A stretch of DNA of 64,000 nt. Origin: Telluria beijingensis (GTDB taxonomy: Bacteria; Pseudomonadota; Gammaproteobacteria; Burkholderiales; Burkholderiaceae_D). The DNA is taken from assembly GCF_030770395.1 (NCBI RefSeq), contig NZ_CP132480.1, positions 2,433,979 through 2,497,978 on the forward strand. Reading direction: 5' to 3'. Positions 55,313 to 63,910 of this stretch are shown here, piece after piece (positions within the stretch are counted from its first letter, which is position 1; every line of letters starts with the position of its first letter). A program made the position numbers and the translations under genes. The notes below the pieces were generated by a model that was not told the origin of the DNA, ran no database searches, and worked only from the letters and a program-made list of their open reading frames with translations.

Positions 55313-57556
55313 CTAGATGCGGCCCAACGCCGGGTCGCTGACCGTGTGCCGTCCGGTTTCGACGCGGCCGGCAAAGCGTCGCAGGTAGTCGGGCTGGCCG
55401 GAGACCGTGGCGCTGACGTCGTACCAGTAGTCATTGCCGGCGACGGGAATGCGCACGCTTGACTCGGAACGTGGCGCCAGCGTGAACTGCTGGCGCAGCG
55501 CCGCATAGGCATTCGCGGCCAGGTTGACGGTGCAGGGCGCCGCGCCGGCGTTCACCAGTCGCAGCACCAGTTCGCCGGTGGTGGCGTCGCAGCGTACCTG
55601 GATGTCGGGACGCGGCTGGCCGGCCGCCACGGCGCGCAAGGCGCTGCCGGTGAAATGGCGGTGGTAGCCGTTCGGGCCCAGCACCCACAGGTCGTAGGCG
55701 CCGCCGATCGCAGGCGTCCACACGTCCGACAGCGACTTGCCCGCTTCGACAGTGTAGCGGCGCGGGATCGCGGCCAGGTTCTTGCGGTCGTAGACGTGGA
55801 ACACGGCGCCCTGGCGGCCGGTATTGATGAAGTTCAGCGCAACCCGCGCGGCGGCCATCGTGGCGCCGGGCTGCACTTCGCAGATGGTCGCCAGCTCATA
55901 CGGCAACGCGCGCGATGGCCGTGTGCCGACTGCCTGCACCGGCAGTTGCGGCGCCGCCGGCGGCGTCACTTGCGGCAGGCGCTGCTGGGCCGCGCGCAGG
56001 GCGTCGGCCTCGCTCTTGTTCCTGCGGCCCTTCAGCACTGGCAGGGTTTCAGAATTGGGTGTGGCGAAGTTGAAGGCGCTGGTCAGGTCGCCGCACACCG
56101 CGCGGCGGAAGGCGCTGATGTTCGGTTCGCGCACGCCGAAGCGCGCTTCCAGGAAACGCAGCACCGAGGTGTGGTCGAACACCTGCGAATTGACCCAGCC
56201 GCCGCGGCTCCACGGCGAGATCACATACATCGGCACCCGCGGGCCGGGGCCGTAGACGCGACCATCCGGGGCCGGCTGCTTGGTGCTGCCGGCCGGCTTC
56301 GGGTGCGTGAAGTATTCGGCGGACAGGTCGCCAGGCGCAAGCGTCGTCTTGCCGGCATGGCCGCCCTTGCCGTCGGGCGAAGGCGCGGAAGGCGAGGGCA
56401 CGTGGTCGAAATAGCCGTCGTTCTCGTCGAAGTTGACGATCAAAACGGTTTTGCTCCAGACCTCGGGATGGGCGGTCAGCGCGTCCAGCACCTCTTGCAG
56501 GAACCAGGCGCCTTGCACCGGGCTCGATGGGCCGGGATGTTCGCAGTAGATCGACGGCGCGTTCATCCACGAGACCTGCGGCAGCTTGCCTTCGCGGACG
56601 TCGCGCCTGAAGGCATCCAGGTACTGTTCGGGGCGGGTGCCGGGCAGGGTGTTGGCGATGCCCTTGTACAGCGGATTGTTCGGGTTGTCGGTCGCCGCGT
56701 CGTAGGCCTTGTAGGGCACGGCCTGGCCGGTGCTGGTGTACGGGGTGTTAGGGGAGCCTCCACTCGAGACCGGATAGCCCGACGCGATATTGGCGCGCTT
56801 GAACTGGCGGAAGGCGCCCAGCATATTGTCGCCCCATTCGTCCGGCATGTTCTGGTAGCTGATCCAGCTGACGCCCGCCGCCTCCAGGCGTTCGGCATAC
56901 GTGGTCCAGGTATAGCCGGTGTTGACGCCGCCGGGCAGGCCGTCGATCGCATCCCATTCGTTGGTGACGAAGGCCGTGCCGGTCGGGACCGCGCCATTAG
57001 TCCCGGTCAGGAAGAACGAGCGGTTCGCGTCGGTGCCGGTGTGCATCGCGCAGTGATAGGCGTCGCACACGGTGAAGGCATTGGCCAGCGCGAACGGGAA
57101 TGGAATCTCGTTCTCCTTGAAGTAACCCATCGAGATGGTGTTCTTGTAACGCGGCCACTGGTCCATGCGGCCGTTGTCCCACGCCAGCTGGCTGTCGAGC
57201 CAATCGTGCGGCGTACCGTTGGCGCGCTGGGCGTTGCCCTTGCTGCCGTCGAGGTGGAATGGCAGGACGACATTGCCGTTCGCGAGGCGCTGTTGCCATA
57301 CGGTGCGGCCTTCCGGCAGCGGGATCGGGAAGCGGTCGCCGAAGCCGCGCACGCCGGCGAGCGTGCCGAAATAATGGTCGAAGGCGCGGTTCTCTTGCAT
57401 CAGGATCACCACGTGCTCGACGTCGCGTATGGTGCCGGTCGCATTGTTGGCAGGGATGGCGAGGGCGCGCTGGATGGAGGGAGGAAAGGCGGCGTAGGTG
57501 GCGGCGGCGATGCCGGCGCGGGCACTATTGCTCAGGAATTTGCGGCGTGAAGTCAT
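55313..57556 (-). CDS. Phosphocholine-specific phospholipase C
   Basis: The 747-residue protein has a Tat signal (MTSRRKFLSNSARAGIAAAT) and the phosphoesterase domain of the PlcN/PlcH/AcpA family: HVVILMQENRAFDHYFGTL, AFTVCDAYHCAMHTGTD, WSKTVLIVNFDENDGYFDHV and GPGPRVPMYVISPWSRGG. Two beta-rich C-terminal domains (DUF756) follow, as in PLCs of about 700 residues. It would hydrolyse phosphatidylcholine or sphingomyelin outside the inner membrane. It is divergent from udk. Confidence 0.92.
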   Translation of the reverse strand: MTSRRKFLSNSARAGIAAATYAAFPPSIQRALAIPANNATGTIRDVEHVVILMQENRAFDHYFGTLAGVRGFGDRFPIPLPEGRTVWQQRLANGNVVLPFHLDGSKGNAQRANGTPHDWLDSQLAWDNGRMDQWPRYKNTISMGYFKENEIPFPFALANAFTVCDAYHCAMHTGTDANRSFFLTGTNGAVPTGTAFVTNEWDAIDGLPGGVNTGYTWTTYAERLEAAGVSWISYQNMPDEWGDNMLGAFRQFKRANIASGYPVSSGGSPNTPYTSTGQAVPYKAYDAATDNPNNPLYKGIANTLPGTRPEQYLDAFRRDVREGKLPQVSWMNAPSIYCEHPGPSSPVQGAWFLQEVLDALTAHPEVWSKTVLIVNFDENDGYFDHVPSPSAPSPDGKGGHAGKTTLAPGDLSAEYFTHPKPAGSTKQPAPDGRVYGPGPRVPMYVISPWSRGGWVNSQVFDHTSVLRFLEARFGVREPNISAFRRAVCGDLTSAFNFATPNSETLPVLKGRRNKSEADALRAAQQRLPQVTPPAAPQLPVQAVGTRPSRALPYELATICEVQPGATMAAARVALNFINTGRQGAVFHVYDRKNLAAIPRRYTVEAGKSLSDVWTPAIGGAYDLWVLGPNGYHRHFTGSALRAVAAGQPRPDIQVRCDATTGELVLRLVNAGAAPCTVNLAANAYAALRQQFTLAPRSESSVRIPVAGNDYWYDVSATVSGQPDYLRRFAGRVETGRHTVSDPALGRI

Positions 57557-57734
57557 GACCTTGGTCCGAAATGGTGATTGCGAATGTGCAACTAAAGTTG
57601 CTGTCACTTGTTGCCTCGCCGCTAAGGCTTGCAACATCGCCAAGGTAAGCCGGACGTGTGACGATGTAATGACAACCTTGCAGTGCATACGTGTCACCCT
57701 GTTGGTTCTGCCGCCGCTCCGGTATCATGCGAAG

Positions 57735-58421
57735 ATGAATCAGATTCCTTTTCAACCCTTTGTCATCGGCGTCGCCGGTGGCAGCGGCAGTGGCAAGTCC
57801 ACCGTGACCCAGCAGGTACTGGCGTCCTTCGGCACCGAGATGGTCTCGGTCGTCATGCAGGACGACTACTACCGCGACCAGACCCACCTCACCCTCGAAC
57901 AGCGGCGCGAGCAGAACTACGACCATCCCGACGCCTTCGACTGGCCTTTGCTGGTCGAGCACGTGCGCGCCTTGCGCAACGGCGAAGCGATCGCCATGCC
58001 GATCTACGACTTCACGGTATCCAACCGGACCGACCAGACGATTGCCGTCAAGCCCGCCCCGGTGATCGTGATCGAGGGCCTGTTCGCCCTGTACGATGCC
58101 GACCTGCGCGACCTGATGTCGCTCAGGATCTTCGTCGACACCGCGCCCGACGTGCGCTTCATCCGCCGCCTGCAGCGCGACGTGGCCGAACGCGGGCGTT
58201 CGCTGGACAGCATCGTCGGCCAGTACCTCGACACCGTGCGTCCGATGCACAAGCAATTCATCGAGCCGACCCGCCGCATGGCCGATGTCATCCTCCCGCA
58301 TGGCGCCAACGGTCCGGCGATCGACGTCATCACCACCAAGGTGGCGAGCGTGCTCGGCCAGCGCCAGCTGCTCGACCGCCGTTCCAGCCCGCCACTGGAT
58401 GGAATGGCCGCCACGCGTTAA
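57735..58421 (+). CDS. udk: Uridine kinase
   Basis: Uridine kinase phosphorylates uridine and cytidine with ATP or GTP (pyrimidine salvage). The 228-residue protein has P-loop VAGGSGSGKSTVTQQV, QDDYYRDQTHLTLEQRREQN, DHPDAFDWPLL and VIEGLFALYD, followed by the conserved FVDTAPDVRFIRRLQRDV. Start 57735 gives the usual N terminus MNQIPFQPFVIGVAG; the frame is open upstream, but that part is antisense to phospholipase C. The selenocysteine tRNA gene begins 14 bp after the stop. Confidence 0.95.
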   Translation: MNQIPFQPFVIGVAGGSGSGKSTVTQQVLASFGTEMVSVVMQDDYYRDQTHLTLEQRREQNYDHPDAFDWPLLVEHVRALRNGEAIAMPIYDFTVSNRTDQTIAVKPAPVIVIEGLFALYDADLRDLMSLRIFVDTAPDVRFIRRLQRDVAERGRSLDSIVGQYLDTVRPMHKQFIEPTRRMADVILPHGANGPAIDVITTKVASVLGQRQLLDRRSSPPLDGMAATR

Positions 58422-58435
58422 AATGCAGGCTCGTC

Positions 58436-58531
58436 GGAAGGAAATCGTCCCTGGTGGGGCGGCTGGGCTTCAAACCCAGTTGGTGGCGCCATGCGTCGCC
58501 GGGTGGGTTCGACTCCCGCATCCTTCCGCCA
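58436..58531 (+). tRNA. selC: tRNA-Sec (anticodon UCA)
   Basis: The 96-base sequence GGAAGGAAATCGTCCCTGG... ends ...TCCTTCCGCCA with encoded CCA. The anticodon stem CTGGG/CCCAG (58463-58467, 58475-58479) carries loop CTTCAAA with anticodon TCA at 58470-58472. A long variable arm (58482-58500), an 8-position acceptor that has seven pairs and an A:A opposite at the last, and the T arm GTGGG-TTCGACT-CCCGC match E. coli tRNA-Sec in length and spacing. It decodes UGA in fdnG together with SelA and SelB encoded nearby. Confidence 0.97.
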
Positions 58532-58556
58532 TGCCGTTTCTTCCCCAAACCTGATC

Positions 58557-59003
58557 ATGCTCATCCTCGGCTTCGATTATCCGGACGACTGCCATTTCGA
58601 CCTCGAGCACGATATGTGGTGCCGCGACCTGGGCGATGGCCGCATCCAGGTCGGCGTCAGCGCCTTCGGCGTGAAAATCAGCGGTAACTATTTCTACATG
58701 TGCCGTCCGAAATCGGTCGGCACCGAGCTCGAACAGGGCAAGACCATGGGCGTCGTCGAGCTGAGCAAGACCGTGGTGACGATCAAGACACCGGTATCCG
58801 GCACCGTGGTCGAAGTCAACGGCGCGCTCGAAGACAAGCCCGAACTCATCCACCAGGATCCGTATGGCGCCGGCTGGATCGCCGTGATCCAGGCCAGTAA
58901 CTGGAAACAGGATAGCGCGCGCCTGGCGCACGGCGCGCTGCTCGCCGAACAGGCCGAGCGCCGCATGCGGCTCGAGCCGATCGACGACTGGATCAAGCCA
59001 TGA
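58557..59003 (+). CDS. GcvH-like lipoyl-carrier protein
   Basis: The 148-residue protein resembles glycine cleavage H protein in the core: GVVELSKTVVTIKTPVSG aligns with the ESVKAA...PVSG lipoylation site, placing the candidate lipoyl lysine at Lys71, and DKPELIHQDPYGAGWIAVIQ matches the following GcvH block. It lacks neighbouring gcvT or gcvP genes. Its stop overlaps the start of a DsrE-like gene by four bases, so the two are coupled. Such lipoyl carriers linked to DsrE-type proteins occur in sulfur metabolism (sHdr systems); this is an inference. Confidence 0.8.
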   Translation: MLILGFDYPDDCHFDLEHDMWCRDLGDGRIQVGVSAFGVKISGNYFYMCRPKSVGTELEQGKTMGVVELSKTVVTIKTPVSGTVVEVNGALEDKPELIHQDPYGAGWIAVIQASNWKQDSARLAHGALLAEQAERRMRLEPIDDWIKP

Positions 59004-59386
59004 GCGAGCCTGAGCGCGGGCTGGTCATCCTGGTCTGGTCGTGCGACTTGACGCGTCCGGAATTGCTGGCGACGCCGTTCATGACTGCGCAGGCCGCGGC
59101 GGCGCTCGATATGCGTGTAAAAATGCTGTTTTCCAGCCAGTCGGTGCAATGGCTGCTGGCGCAGAACAGCGGTCTGCTAACTGGCTTCGGGGAAGAACGC
59201 TGGCCTATCTCGCGGCACCTCGACGCCAGCGCCGAACTGGGCATCGAGATCCGCGCCTGCACCCAGGCCCTGCACGCCAGCGGCATGGACCGCAGCACGC
59301 TGGCGCCGCAGTGTGCCGGCGTCGAAGGCATGGTGTCGTTCGTCGAGCAGGGCAGCGCACCCGGCTGGCGGATGCTGGTGTTCTAG
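59000..59386 (+). CDS. DsrE family sulfur-relay-like protein
   Basis: The 128-residue protein has the DsrE/F fold pattern: a first strand GLVILVWSCDLTRPE, FMTAQAAAALDMRVKMLFSS, and a GIEIRACTQALHASGMD segment with Cys87 at the place of the sulfur-carrying cysteine of DsrE proteins. Other cysteines are 15 and 105. DsrE proteins transfer persulfide sulfur. It is coupled by a four-base overlap to the upstream GcvH-like gene and convergent with map (which ends at 59383). The role in this organism is unknown. Confidence 0.8.
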   Translation: MSEPERGLVILVWSCDLTRPELLATPFMTAQAAAALDMRVKMLFSSQSVQWLLAQNSGLLTGFGEERWPISRHLDASAELGIEIRACTQALHASGMDRSTLAPQCAGVEGMVSFVEQGSAPGWRMLVF

Positions 59387-60159
59387 GCGGCGCGCAGCAT
59401 CGCGTGTTCTTCCGGGCGGAGCGTCAGCACCGACACCCCGCTCGCCGTCACCGCCACCGTATGCTCGAACTGCGCCGACAGCGAACCGTCGCGCGTCACC
59501 ACCGTCCAGCCATCGTCCTCCGTCCGCACGCTGCGCCCGCCGCGATTGAGCATCGGCTCGATCGTGAACACCATGCCTTCGCGTAGCTTCAGGCCGGCGC
59601 CCTTGGACCCGAAGTGCAGCACCTGCGGTTCTTCGTGCATTTCGCGGCCGATGCCGTGGCCGCAGTATTCGCGCACCACCGAATAGCCATTGCGCTTGGC
59701 GTGGCGCTCGATCGCCCAGCCGACGTCGCCCAGGGTGGCGCCGGGCCGCACTGCGCGGATGCCCTTCCACATCGCCTCATACGTGGTCTGGACCAATCTG
59801 CGGGCGCCGAGGTCGACCGCGCCGACCAGGTAGGTCTTGCTGGAATCGGCGATATAGCCGTTCTTCTCGAGCGTGATGTCTAAGTTGACGATGTCGCCGT
59901 CCTCCAGCACCTCGTCCTTCGACGGCACGCCGTGGCAAACCACGTGGTTGATCGACGAATTGAGCACGAAGCCATAGTCGTACTGGCCCTTGCTGGCCGG
60001 GCGCGCTGCGAGTTCGTCGACGATGTAGCGCTCGACGAGGGTGTCCACCTCGAGCGTCGTCATGCCGGCCAGGTCCAGGCGGTCGAGCATGCCGAACACG
60101 CAGGCCAGCAGGCGCCCCGACTCGGCCATCAGCGCCAGTTCGTGCGGCTGCTTCGTCAT
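59383..60159 (-). CDS. map: Type I methionine aminopeptidase
   Basis: MetAP removes the initiator methionine from nascent proteins. The 258-residue protein has all metal and catalytic residues: His76 (CHGVP), Asp94 (NLDIT), Asp105 (ADSSK), His168 (GHGIGR), Glu201 (TIEPM) and Glu232 (FEHT). The ATG overlaps the stop of the ParD-like gene (ATGA), so translation is coupled. Housekeeping map normally stands with rpsB; this may be a second copy tied to the ParD-like protein. Confidence 0.93.
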   Translation of the reverse strand: MTKQPHELALMAESGRLLACVFGMLDRLDLAGMTTLEVDTLVERYIVDELAARPASKGQYDYGFVLNSSINHVVCHGVPSKDEVLEDGDIVNLDITLEKNGYIADSSKTYLVGAVDLGARRLVQTTYEAMWKGIRAVRPGATLGDVGWAIERHAKRNGYSVVREYCGHGIGREMHEEPQVLHFGSKGAGLKLREGMVFTIEPMLNRGGRSVRTEDDGWTVVTRDGSLSAQFEHTVAVTASGVSVLTLRPEEHAMLRAA

Positions 60160-60368
60160 GCCGCGCTCAGGACCAGGGGCGGGGCCGACACGCCGGCGGC
60201 GGCCAGTTCGCGCTGGACGATCTCGTTGAAGCTGAGCGTGGGATTGGTCTCGCACAGCATGCCGATCTTGATCCAGAACGCGGCTTGCGCATTGATCGAG
60301 CGGCATGAGACCTTGGTGGCGAGGCGCACCTGGTCGTGCAGCTCGTCTTCGATATTGACGATGCCCAT
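60156..60368 (-). CDS. ParD-like antitoxin-type protein
   Basis: The 70-residue protein starts MGIVNIEDELHDQVRLATKV and has the ParD-like family pattern SCRSINAQAAFWIKIGMLCE, then NPTLSFNEIVQRELAAAGV. It probably has a ribbon-helix-helix-like DNA-binding fold. No ParE toxin follows; the partner is methionine aminopeptidase with a four-base overlap. GGAG precedes the ATG at eight bases, and three GTATATG repeats lie just upstream, a likely self-regulatory operator. Confidence 0.8.
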   Translation of the reverse strand: MGIVNIEDELHDQVRLATKVSCRSINAQAAFWIKIGMLCETNPTLSFNEIVQRELAAAGVSAPPLVLSAA

Positions 60369-60380
60369 GGTATTTTCTCC

Positions 60381-60409
60381 GTATATGAATCGTATATGGA
60401 GAGTATATG
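60381..60409. promoter_or_regulatory. Three GTATATG direct repeats with an 11-bp period, upstream of the ParD-like gene
   Basis: GTATATG occurs at 60381-60387, 60392-60398 and 60403-60409, each 11 bp apart, so on one face of the helix. On the reverse strand TATACT (60402-60407) can serve as a -10 box. They lie 13-41 bp before the start and are probably the operator for autoregulation. Confidence 0.65.
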
Positions 60410-60497
60410 ATCCGTAGTGAGGTGGCAAGCCGGCCGGACAAAAAAATGGCGCCGGGATGCGATCCCGGCGCCATCGCTACATACCGCTCAAATCAGA

Positions 60498-63400
60498 TCA
60501 GAGCGATCGCAGGAACGCCAGCAACGCCTCACGCTCCGCCGTCGCCAGCTTCTCGAAGCGCTGGCGCGCGGCGGCCGCTTCGCCGTCGTGCCACATCACG
60601 GCTTCGGTCAGGCTGCGCGCGCGGCCGTCATGCAGGTAGCCGACCTTGCCGTCCTTGCCCATCACCTTCTCGGTATAGCCGATGCCCCACAGCGGCGCGG
60701 TGCGCCACATGCTGCCCGTGGCCTGGCCTTCGCCGTAGCCGTCGGCCAGCCCCGGACCCATATCGTGCAGCAGCAGGTCGGTGTAAGGACGGATGGTCTG
60801 GTCGCGCAGTTCCGCGAACAGGTGGTTCGAGCCGGTCTTCATCGAGGCCGTGTGGCAGGCCACGCAGCGCATCGCTTCGAACAGCTTGGCGCCTGCCGCC
60901 ACCTGGCGGGTGTCGACGCGATGCTCGTCGAGCGGCGCCACGCCTTTCGGGAAGCCGCTCTCCAGGCTGCGCTGGGCCGGCACCGCGAGCAGGGCCAGGT
61001 AGTTCGTGATCGACTGCAGGTCGGCTTCCGAAATGCCTTTCTGCTTCGGCGCCGTGGCGCAACCGGCCGGATTGGCGTCGCAGCTGCGGTTCGGGTAGAC
61101 CGGCGACGCCACCGCCATGTCCTGCAGCAGTGCGATCGCGCTCTGGTGGCGCAGCGACGCCTTCGACGCCTTCCAGCCGAAGCGGCCCAGGCGCACCGCG
61201 CCGCTTTCCGGATCGTAGACGAAGTTGGCGGTGCCGCGCACGCCGTCCTGGTCGGGACTGGTGCGGGCGCGCGCCAGGATGTCGGCTTCCGGCACCGCTT
61301 CCAGCAGGCCGACGCCGAGCATCGGCTGGGCCGCGCGCAGCGAGACGGTGTCCGGGACCGGGCCGTCGAAGGCGATCTTCGGTTTGCGCAGCTCGACCCG
61401 GGTGCCGTCGGCGAGCACGGCCACGCGGGTGTCGAAGCCCGTCACGCGCACATTGGTGCCCCAGTTCTGCGGCGTGCCGTCGGTCGACAGGGCGTTCATG
61501 TGGACCGTCGTGCCATAGGTCGGGTGCGGTATCTGCTGGCCGTTGGCGCCAGTGCTGGCGACGCGCACCGCCATGCCGTCCAGGCGCTGGTTGATCGCCG
61601 CCGGGGCCGGGCTGCGGCCGTTGTTGGTGTGGCAGGCGATACAGGTCGAGGCGTTGAAATGCTGGCCCTGCAGGCCGATCGCGGCATCGTAGCGGTCGTT
61701 GCCCGGTTCGTTGTGGCGGCCGGTGCTGAAGTTGGTGTGCAACAGGCGGCGGCCCTCGACGAAGCGCTGCATGTTCTGCATGCCGACATGGTTGTGCGGC
61801 TGCTGGAACATGTACTGGCCGTTGTCGCTGTAGTTGTACGACACCGAGCCGATGCCGCCGGCCAGCACGTCGTCGGGCAGCGGCATCGAGTTCAGGCGCG
61901 GCTGCACGCCATACCATGGACGCAGGCCGGTGCCCACCACATAGCTCCATTCCTGCGAGTAGTAGCGGATGCGGCCGTTATCGCCTTTCGACGCCAGCGA
62001 GGCCACGGTGGTGAAGTAGGATGGCGCGACCTCGATGACATCGCCTTTCACCAATGGCCGGGCTGGCACATTGCCGCCGTTCGGGAAGCCGTCGGAGCCC
62101 AGTTGGCGGTGCCCCGGATAGTCCTCGATCAGCATGGTGCAGCCGCCGTTGATGCCGGTCGGGTTGAACATGCGGCCATTCTGCGGATAGGGGGTTGGCT
62201 TGCAGATCGGCACGTTGTTGTCGACCAGGCGGCGGCCAGTCATCCAGCCGTAGCCGGTCGATTCCGGATTGTCGAAGCTGCGGAAGAACACCGCCCCACC
62301 CGGCAGGAAGTCGACCGTCGTGTACTCGTTGACGATCAGCCGCGGCTTGGTGACGCCGGCGACGCGGCTATCGTCGATGATCTCGATGCCCCAGGTGCGG
62401 TTCTTGAAGTACTGCGGCACGAAGGTCAGGTAGTCGCCCGGTCCCTTGTCTTGCGGCAGGCCGGTGGCGGGATTGATCGTCTCGTTGGGACCGAAGCCGA
62501 TTTCGTTCCAGTCCTCGCCGCGCTCGCGCGCATGGCGCCCCAGGCCGCGGGCGCCGAAGCGCGTCACCAGGGTGCCGTCGGGAAGCGAGAACTGCAGTGT
62601 CTCGATCGCCTCGTTCGAGCCGGGCAGCGCGGTCCAGCCATTGCCGTTGGCCGGGTAGGGCAGGGCCGAGGTCGGGTTCTCGGGCATGGTGTTATCGCTG
62701 CCCGGGCTCTTGAATTCGACTTCGAACAGCGAGTAGCCGTATTGCGAGGCGCGCTCCACGCCCTGCAGGCGCACGAAGCGCGTCACCGTGTTCAGGTTGA
62801 AGAATTCCTCGACGCCGCCCTGGCCGTTGCCGACGTGGCGCAGCTGGGTCCATTCCTGGCCGTCGTTCGAGGTCAGGAGGGTGTATTGCTTGCCGTACGA
62901 GGCTTCCCAGTTCAGCTTGATGTAGCCGAGCGCGGTGCGCTGGCCGAAGTCGAACTGGATCCAGGCGCCGTTTTCCGCCTGGCTGGACCAGCGCGTGCCC
63001 GGCTTGCCGTCGATCGCCATGCCGGCCGCCATGCTGCCGTTTTCCGGCGTCGACGAGGTGGCCGCGAGCGGCTTGATGGCCACGCCCGGCTTGGTCGGGT
63101 CGCCCGGCACCGGGTCCGGATCGGGCACGGGGTCGGGATCGGGGCCAGGCGCCGCCGGGGTGCCGGTGAAGGCCTGGATCTCGAGGATCGAATAGCCGTA
63201 CTGGCCGGCGCGCTTGATGCCCTGCATGCGCAGGTAACGGCCCTGGCCGTTCAGGCCAGTCAGGTCCTCGACGCCGCCCTGGCTGTCGTCGACCTTCTTG
63301 ATCGTCTTCCACTCGCTGCCGTCTTCCGACACCTGCAGCAGGTAGCTGCTGGCGTGCGCGTTTTCCCAGTCGATGCGCACGCGGGTGATGGTTTCGCTCC

Positions 63401-63722
63401 GGCCGAAGTCGAGCGCCAGGTACTCGTCGTCGGTGAAGCGACTGCCCCAGCGGGTGCCGGTATCGCCGTCGATCGCGGCCGGGCCGTCGAGGTCGCCGCG
63501 TTCGGCCGAGCTGGCCCAGGCTTTTTGTGGGGTGAGGGCGGTCTCGGTGTCGGCGAAGGCGCCGGCGACCGACCTGAACAGGCTCTTGCTGGCGCTTTCC
63601 ATCTGGGCGACGGGCGATTGCCCATCGCCGCCGCCGCAACCGGCGAGCAGCAGGGTGAGCGCGAGCGGCAGGCCGGGCATGCGGAGGCGGCCTGAGAACT
63701 GCCCGCGAGGCAGTTGGTTCAT
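60498..63722 (-). CDS. Di-haem oxidoreductase lipoprotein with two discoidin (F5/8 C) domains
   Basis: The 1074-residue protein has a lipoprotein signal (lipobox LLAGC; Cys29), two coagulation factor 5/8-type discoidin domains (about residues 65-170 and 205-340; each with RVRIDWENAHASSYLLQVS- or IKLNWEASYGKQYTLL-type strands), a spacer of PDP repeats between them, and a C-terminal part of the DHOR/DUF1111 di-haem family with haem sites CIACH (about 691) and CVACH (about 951). It is expected on the outer side of the cell, binding a glycan and passing electrons. The substrate is unknown. The start at 63722 follows AAGGAG. Confidence 0.85.
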   Translation of the reverse strand: MNQLPRGQFSGRLRMPGLPLALTLLLAGCGGGDGQSPVAQMESASKSLFRSVAGAFADTETALTPQKAWASSAERGDLDGPAAIDGDTGTRWGSRFTDDEYLALDFGRSETITRVRIDWENAHASSYLLQVSEDGSEWKTIKKVDDSQGGVEDLTGLNGQGRYLRMQGIKRAGQYGYSILEIQAFTGTPAAPGPDPDPVPDPDPVPGDPTKPGVAIKPLAATSSTPENGSMAAGMAIDGKPGTRWSSQAENGAWIQFDFGQRTALGYIKLNWEASYGKQYTLLTSNDGQEWTQLRHVGNGQGGVEEFFNLNTVTRFVRLQGVERASQYGYSLFEVEFKSPGSDNTMPENPTSALPYPANGNGWTALPGSNEAIETLQFSLPDGTLVTRFGARGLGRHARERGEDWNEIGFGPNETINPATGLPQDKGPGDYLTFVPQYFKNRTWGIEIIDDSRVAGVTKPRLIVNEYTTVDFLPGGAVFFRSFDNPESTGYGWMTGRRLVDNNVPICKPTPYPQNGRMFNPTGINGGCTMLIEDYPGHRQLGSDGFPNGGNVPARPLVKGDVIEVAPSYFTTVASLASKGDNGRIRYYSQEWSYVVGTGLRPWYGVQPRLNSMPLPDDVLAGGIGSVSYNYSDNGQYMFQQPHNHVGMQNMQRFVEGRRLLHTNFSTGRHNEPGNDRYDAAIGLQGQHFNASTCIACHTNNGRSPAPAAINQRLDGMAVRVASTGANGQQIPHPTYGTTVHMNALSTDGTPQNWGTNVRVTGFDTRVAVLADGTRVELRKPKIAFDGPVPDTVSLRAAQPMLGVGLLEAVPEADILARARTSPDQDGVRGTANFVYDPESGAVRLGRFGWKASKASLRHQSAIALLQDMAVASPVYPNRSCDANPAGCATAPKQKGISEADLQSITNYLALLAVPAQRSLESGFPKGVAPLDEHRVDTRQVAAGAKLFEAMRCVACHTASMKTGSNHLFAELRDQTIRPYTDLLLHDMGPGLADGYGEGQATGSMWRTAPLWGIGYTEKVMGKDGKVGYLHDGRARSLTEAVMWHDGEAAAARQRFEKLATAEREALLAFLRSL

Positions 63723-63877
63723 GTGAAACTCCTTGATTGGATGTTGATCGGGTGGAGATCCTGCGCCGGCGGCAGCCGCCGTCCGCATGGCGCAAGTCCT
63801 GTTTTTCCGCGTGCCCTGAAGGCCGTGATCGAGTACCTTCCCCTTTGGATCAAGGGTGAATTGCTCTGTGGCAACTT

Positions 63878-63910
63878 TTAACGTTAAGATATCCGGCACG
63901 TCAATACGTG
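63878..63910. promoter_or_regulatory. Two operator-like palindromes upstream of the di-haem lipoprotein gene
   Basis: TTAACGTTAA at 63878-63887 is a perfect 10-bp palindrome, and CACGT-CAAT-ACGTG at 63897-63910 is an inverted repeat. They stand in the 254-bp gap between the di-haem gene and the next rightward gene. The remainder of the gap shows no gene. Confidence 0.4.

Noticed and set aside
58436..58531. Class II tRNA (Ser or Leu) instead of tRNA-Sec
   Set aside because: The anticodon is TCA, and the length, arms and encoded CCA match tRNA-Sec.
60417..63695. Open frame of about 1090 codons opposite the di-haem lipoprotein
   Set aside because: Composition is that of an antisense shadow; the reverse-strand gene has haem motifs and a signal peptide.
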